From: Nocardia albiluteola
Lineage (GTDB): Bacteria; Actinomycetota; Actinomycetes; Mycobacteriales; Mycobacteriaceae
Length of the DNA stretch: 64,000 bases
NCBI RefSeq assembly: GCF_018860155.1
Contig: NZ_JAHKNI010000002.1
Location: 660,713 to 724,712, forward strand
Direction of reading: 5' to 3'
Part shown: positions 61,693-64,000 of the stretch, in pieces
How the letters are laid out: each line of letters opens with the position of its first letter
Numbering within the stretch: position 1 is the first letter of the stretch
Translations under genes and position numbers: made by a program
Notes under the pieces: generated by a model
What the model was told of the DNA's origin: nothing
Database searches by the model: none
Seen by the model: the letters and a program-made list of their open reading frames with translations, nothing else

Positions 61693-62610
61693 GTGCCCGT
61701 CGCTCCGGACCCTCATCCTTCGTTCGGCTCCCACGCAGACCCTCACCGACTAGTAACCACGGAGTGGCTGTCGGCAAACATCGGCGCTCCCGGCCTCAAG
61801 ATTGTCGAGTCCGACGACGATGTTCTGTTGTACGACATCGGGCACATACCCGGCGCCATCAAGATCGACTGGCGCGCCGAGCTTACCGACCCGCTGTCCC
61901 GGGACGTTGTCGACGGCACGCGTTTCGCCGAACTGATGCGGGCGAAAGGTATTTTGCGCGACGATACCGTGGTTGTCTACGGAGACAAGGCGAACGGCAC
62001 GGCCGCGGCCACCCTGTGGGTGTTCCGGTTGTTCGGTCATCGCGACGTGCGCTTGCTGGACGGGGGCCGCGAGGCATGGATCTCCGAGGCGCGCGACACC
62101 GCGTTCGAGGTGCCCGATGCGGGCCTGGGGGAGTATCCGGTGGTCGAGCGCGACGACTCGCAGTCGCGGGCCTTCCTGGACGAGGTGCGTGCTCACCTGG
62201 GGCGGCCGCTGATCGATGTGCGCACACCCGAGGAGTATTCCGGGGAGCAGGACAGGATCCTCGACCGGCCGGACGAACAGTCCCTGCGCGCCGGGCACAT
62301 CCCCACGGCGGTGAACATCCCGTGGACCGCGGCGGTCGGCGCCGGCGGGCGCTTCCGCTCGCGCGCGGAGCTGGACCGGATCTACGAGGCGATTCCGCCC
62401 GCCGCCGAGACGATCGTCTACTGCCGGGTCGGCGAGCGGGCCGCGCACACCTGGTTCGTGCTCACCGCGCTGCTGGGTCACGAGCGAGTGCGCGTCTACG
62501 ACGGCTCGTGGACCGAGTGGGGGAATTCGGTTCGGACTCCCATGGTCAAGGGGACTGAACCGGGCGCGGCGATAGCGTCGCAGGGCCCGGCCGCGATACC
62601 TGCGGTGTGA
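61693..62610 (+). CDS. sseA: Thiosulfate/3-mercaptopyruvate sulfurtransferase (two-domain rhodanese)
   Basis: Transfers a sulfane sulfur from thiosulfate or mercaptopyruvate to cyanide or a thiol. The 305-residue protein has two rhodanese domains. The C-terminal one holds the active-site loop [10 protein letters not shown] with the catalytic Cys244; the N-terminal one is inactive ([12 protein letters not shown]). The GTG at 61693 follows AAGGAC. It is divergent from the putative Fe-S regulator, which may link sulfur handling to its control, and lies 120 bp before accA3. Confidence 0.93.
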   Translation: MPVAPDPHPSFGSHADPHRLVTTEWLSANIGAPGLKIVESDDDVLLYDIGHIPGAIKIDWRAELTDPLSRDVVDGTRFAELMRAKGILRDDTVVVYGDKANGTAAATLWVFRLFGHRDVRLLDGGREAWISEARDTAFEVPDAGLGEYPVVERDDSQSRAFLDEVRAHLGRPLIDVRTPEEYSGEQDRILDRPDEQSLRAGHIPTAVNIPWTAAVGAGGRFRSRAELDRIYEAIPPAAETIVYCRVGERAAHTWFVLTALLGHERVRVYDGSWTEWGNSVRTPMVKGTEPGAAIASQGPAAIPAV

Positions 62611-62689
62611 GTGGCGAAACCCGCTCCGGGAACGCCCCTCCTACCCCTCGGTAAGCGTGGCCGGGTTCGGGTTCTATTGGCAGACTGCC

Positions 62690-62695
62690 TACACT
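62690..62695 (+). promoter_or_regulatory. Candidate -10 element of accA3
   Basis: TACACT at 62690-62695 lies 37 bp upstream of the accA3 start, with a good ribosome binding site (ACAGGAGG) in between. The same hexamer in a similar context (TACACT followed by C/G-rich sequence) precedes accD5. No clear -35 was found, so this is tentative. Confidence 0.3.
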
Positions 62696-62732
62696 CGCCG
62701 GAGAAGTAAGAATTCAGAGCACAGGAGGCTCA

Positions 62733-64000
62733 GTGCCCAACCATGCCAACGCGCAGATCACGAAGGTCCTCGTAGCCAACCGAGGCGAGATCGCCGTGCG
62801 CGTGATCCGGGCCGCCAAGGATGCCGGTATCGCCAGTGTGGCCGTGTACGCGGAGCCGGACGCGGATGCGCCCTTCGTGAAGCTGGCCGATGAGGCGTTC
62901 GCCCTGGGTGGGCAGACCTCGGCGGAGTCGTATCTGGTGTTCGACAAGATTTTGGATGCCGCGCGCAAGGCGGGCGCGGACGCGATCCACCCGGGGTACG
63001 GGTTCCTGTCCGAGAACGCGGACTTCGCGCAGGCCGTGCTCGACGCCAAGCTGATCTGGATCGGTCCCTCGCCGCAGTCGATCCGGGATCTGGGTGACAA
63101 GGTCACCGCTCGGCACATCGCCCAGCGCGCCGACGCGCCGATGGCCGCGGGCACCAAGGATCCGGTCAAGAACGCCGAGGAGGTCGTGGCGTTCGCGAAG
63201 CAGTACGGGGTTCCGGTCGCGATCAAGGCCGCGTTCGGTGGTGGCGGTCGCGGCATGAAGGTCGCGCACACCATCGAGGAGATCCCGGAGCTGTTCGAGT
63301 CCGCCACCCGCGAGGCGGTTTCCGCCTTCGGTCGCGGTGAGTGCTTCGTGGAGCAGTACCTGGACAAGGCCCGCCACGTCGAGGCGCAGGTCATCGCGGA
63401 CAAGCACGGCAACGTGGTCGTCGCGGGCACCCGCGACTGCTCGCTGCAGCGCCGCTTCCAGAAGCTCGTCGAGGAGGCCCCCGCGCCGTTCCTGTCCGAC
63501 GAGGTGCGCGCGAAGATCCACGAGTCCGCCAAGCGGATCTGCCGGGAGGCCGGATACTACGGCGCCGGCACGGTGGAGTACCTCGTGCAGGGCGAGACGG
63601 TGTCGTTCCTCGAGGTGAACACCCGCCTGCAGGTCGAGCACCCGGTGACCGAGGAGACCGCGGGCATCGACCTGGTGCGCCAGCAGTTCCGCATCGCCGA
63701 GGGCCACGAGCTGTCGATCACCGAGGATCCCACCCCGCGCGGCCACGCGTTCGAGTTCCGGATCAACGGCGAGGACGCGGGCCGCAACTTCCTGCCCGCC
63801 CCCGGACCGGTCGTGGTCTACCGCGAGCCCGCGGGCCCGGGTGTGCGTGTGGATTCCGGCGTGGTCGAGGGCTCGGTGATCGGCGGTCAGTTCGATTCGA
63901 TGCTGGCCAAGCTGATCGTGTACGGGGAGAACCGCGAGCAGGCCCTGCAGCGCGCCGCGCGCGCCCTGGCCGAATACCAGATCGAGGGCCTGGCCACCGT
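62733..64000 (+). CDS. accA3: Acyl-CoA carboxylase biotin-carboxylase (alpha) subunit, 3' end cut by the window
   Basis: Biotin carboxylase/biotin carrier protein subunit of the acyl-CoA carboxylase, partner of AccD5 and AccE5. The visible 422 codons cover the biotin carboxylase part: N-terminal [20 protein letters not shown], the ATP-grasp GGGGRGMK loop, [10 protein letters not shown], and the metal-binding [15 protein letters not shown]. The lid and most of the C-terminal catalytic domain are present, but the biotinyl lysine region lies beyond the window. The GTG at 62733 follows ACAGGAGG. Confidence 0.96.
   Translation, partial: MPNHANAQITKVLVANRGEIAVRVIRAAKDAGIASVAVYAEPDADAPFVKLADEAFALGGQTSAESYLVFDKILDAARKAGADAIHPGYGFLSENADFAQAVLDAKLIWIGPSPQSIRDLGDKVTARHIAQRADAPMAAGTKDPVKNAEEVVAFAKQYGVPVAIKAAFGGGGRGMKVAHTIEEIPELFESATREAVSAFGRGECFVEQYLDKARHVEAQVIADKHGNVVVAGTRDCSLQRRFQKLVEEAPAPFLSDEVRAKIHESAKRICREAGYYGAGTVEYLVQGETVSFLEVNTRLQVEHPVTEETAGIDLVRQQFRIAEGHELSITEDPTPRGHAFEFRINGEDAGRNFLPAPGPVVVYREPAGPGVRVDSGVVEGSVIGGQFDSMLAKLIVYGENREQALQRAARALAEYQIEGLAT

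Overview
The window is a 64 kb chromosomal stretch of a high-GC actinobacterium of the mycolic-acid group, most probably a Nocardia. Three things point there: the strong G/C third-position bias, the acyl-CoA carboxylase set (AccD5, AccE5 and AccA3-type), and a gene order that largely mirrors the Mycobacterium tuberculosis segment from accA3 (Rv3285) to trpS (Rv3336c) as remembered, read in the opposite direction. No ribosomal RNA, tRNA, insertion sequence, prophage or CRISPR array was seen. The last gene (accA3) is cut by the window end.

Layout. 0.4-2.8 kb: trpS and a YihY-type membrane protein. 2.9-6.9 kb: an orphan type VII secretion (ESX)-like substrate cassette with two YbaB-fold proteins, a WXG100-type protein with a long Ser/Gly/Thr tail and a 27-bp coding minisatellite, and a WXG100_2/CpnT-N-like protein. 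7-14 kb: a D,D-carboxypeptidase, an MFS pump with its TetR regulator and a candidate operator, phenylalanine hydroxylase, and a lactate permease. 14.5-18 kb: the sdhCDAB operon with a candidate iron box upstream. 18.2-33 kb: nucleoside salvage (cdd, deoA, add, upp, pmm, deoD), interrupted by a TetR/deazaflavin-oxidoreductase operon and a second ESX-substrate-like operon (EspC-like, a 24-codon ORF, an NlpC/P60 hydrolase, two YbaB-like proteins and an Rv3311-like protein).

31.5-32.1 kb is a non-coding array of GC-rich tandem repeats ending in a perfect 14-bp hairpin, just upstream of rnz. 32-45 kb: RNase Z, an enoyl-CoA hydratase-like protein, two M20 amidohydrolases, a gamma-glutamylcyclotransferase-like protein, LpdA, two Nocardia-type secreted or membrane-anchored proteins, an aminotransferase and glpD. 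45-54 kb: nei, a histidine phosphatase, an enlarged lhr helicase and a (S)-ureidoglycine aminohydrolase. 54-57.6 kb: the lysine degradation set pcd, lrpA and lat. 58-64 kb: accD5-accE5-maf, then a divergent pair (a putative Fe-S-binding HTH regulator and the rhodanese sseA), and accA3.

How the parts relate. Cdd, DeoA, Add, DeoD, Upp and the phosphomutase cover deamination, phosphorolysis and reuse of nucleosides. Lat and Pcd convert lysine to alpha-aminoadipate, probably under LrpA. AccD5, AccE5 and AccA3 make up an acyl-CoA carboxylase that supplies (methyl)malonyl-CoA. The lactate permease, GlpD and SDH feed respiration. The two ESX-like cassettes have no secretion machinery here, so they would depend on an ESX system encoded elsewhere. 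Functional calls rest on protein motifs and recalled family knowledge; no database search was run.
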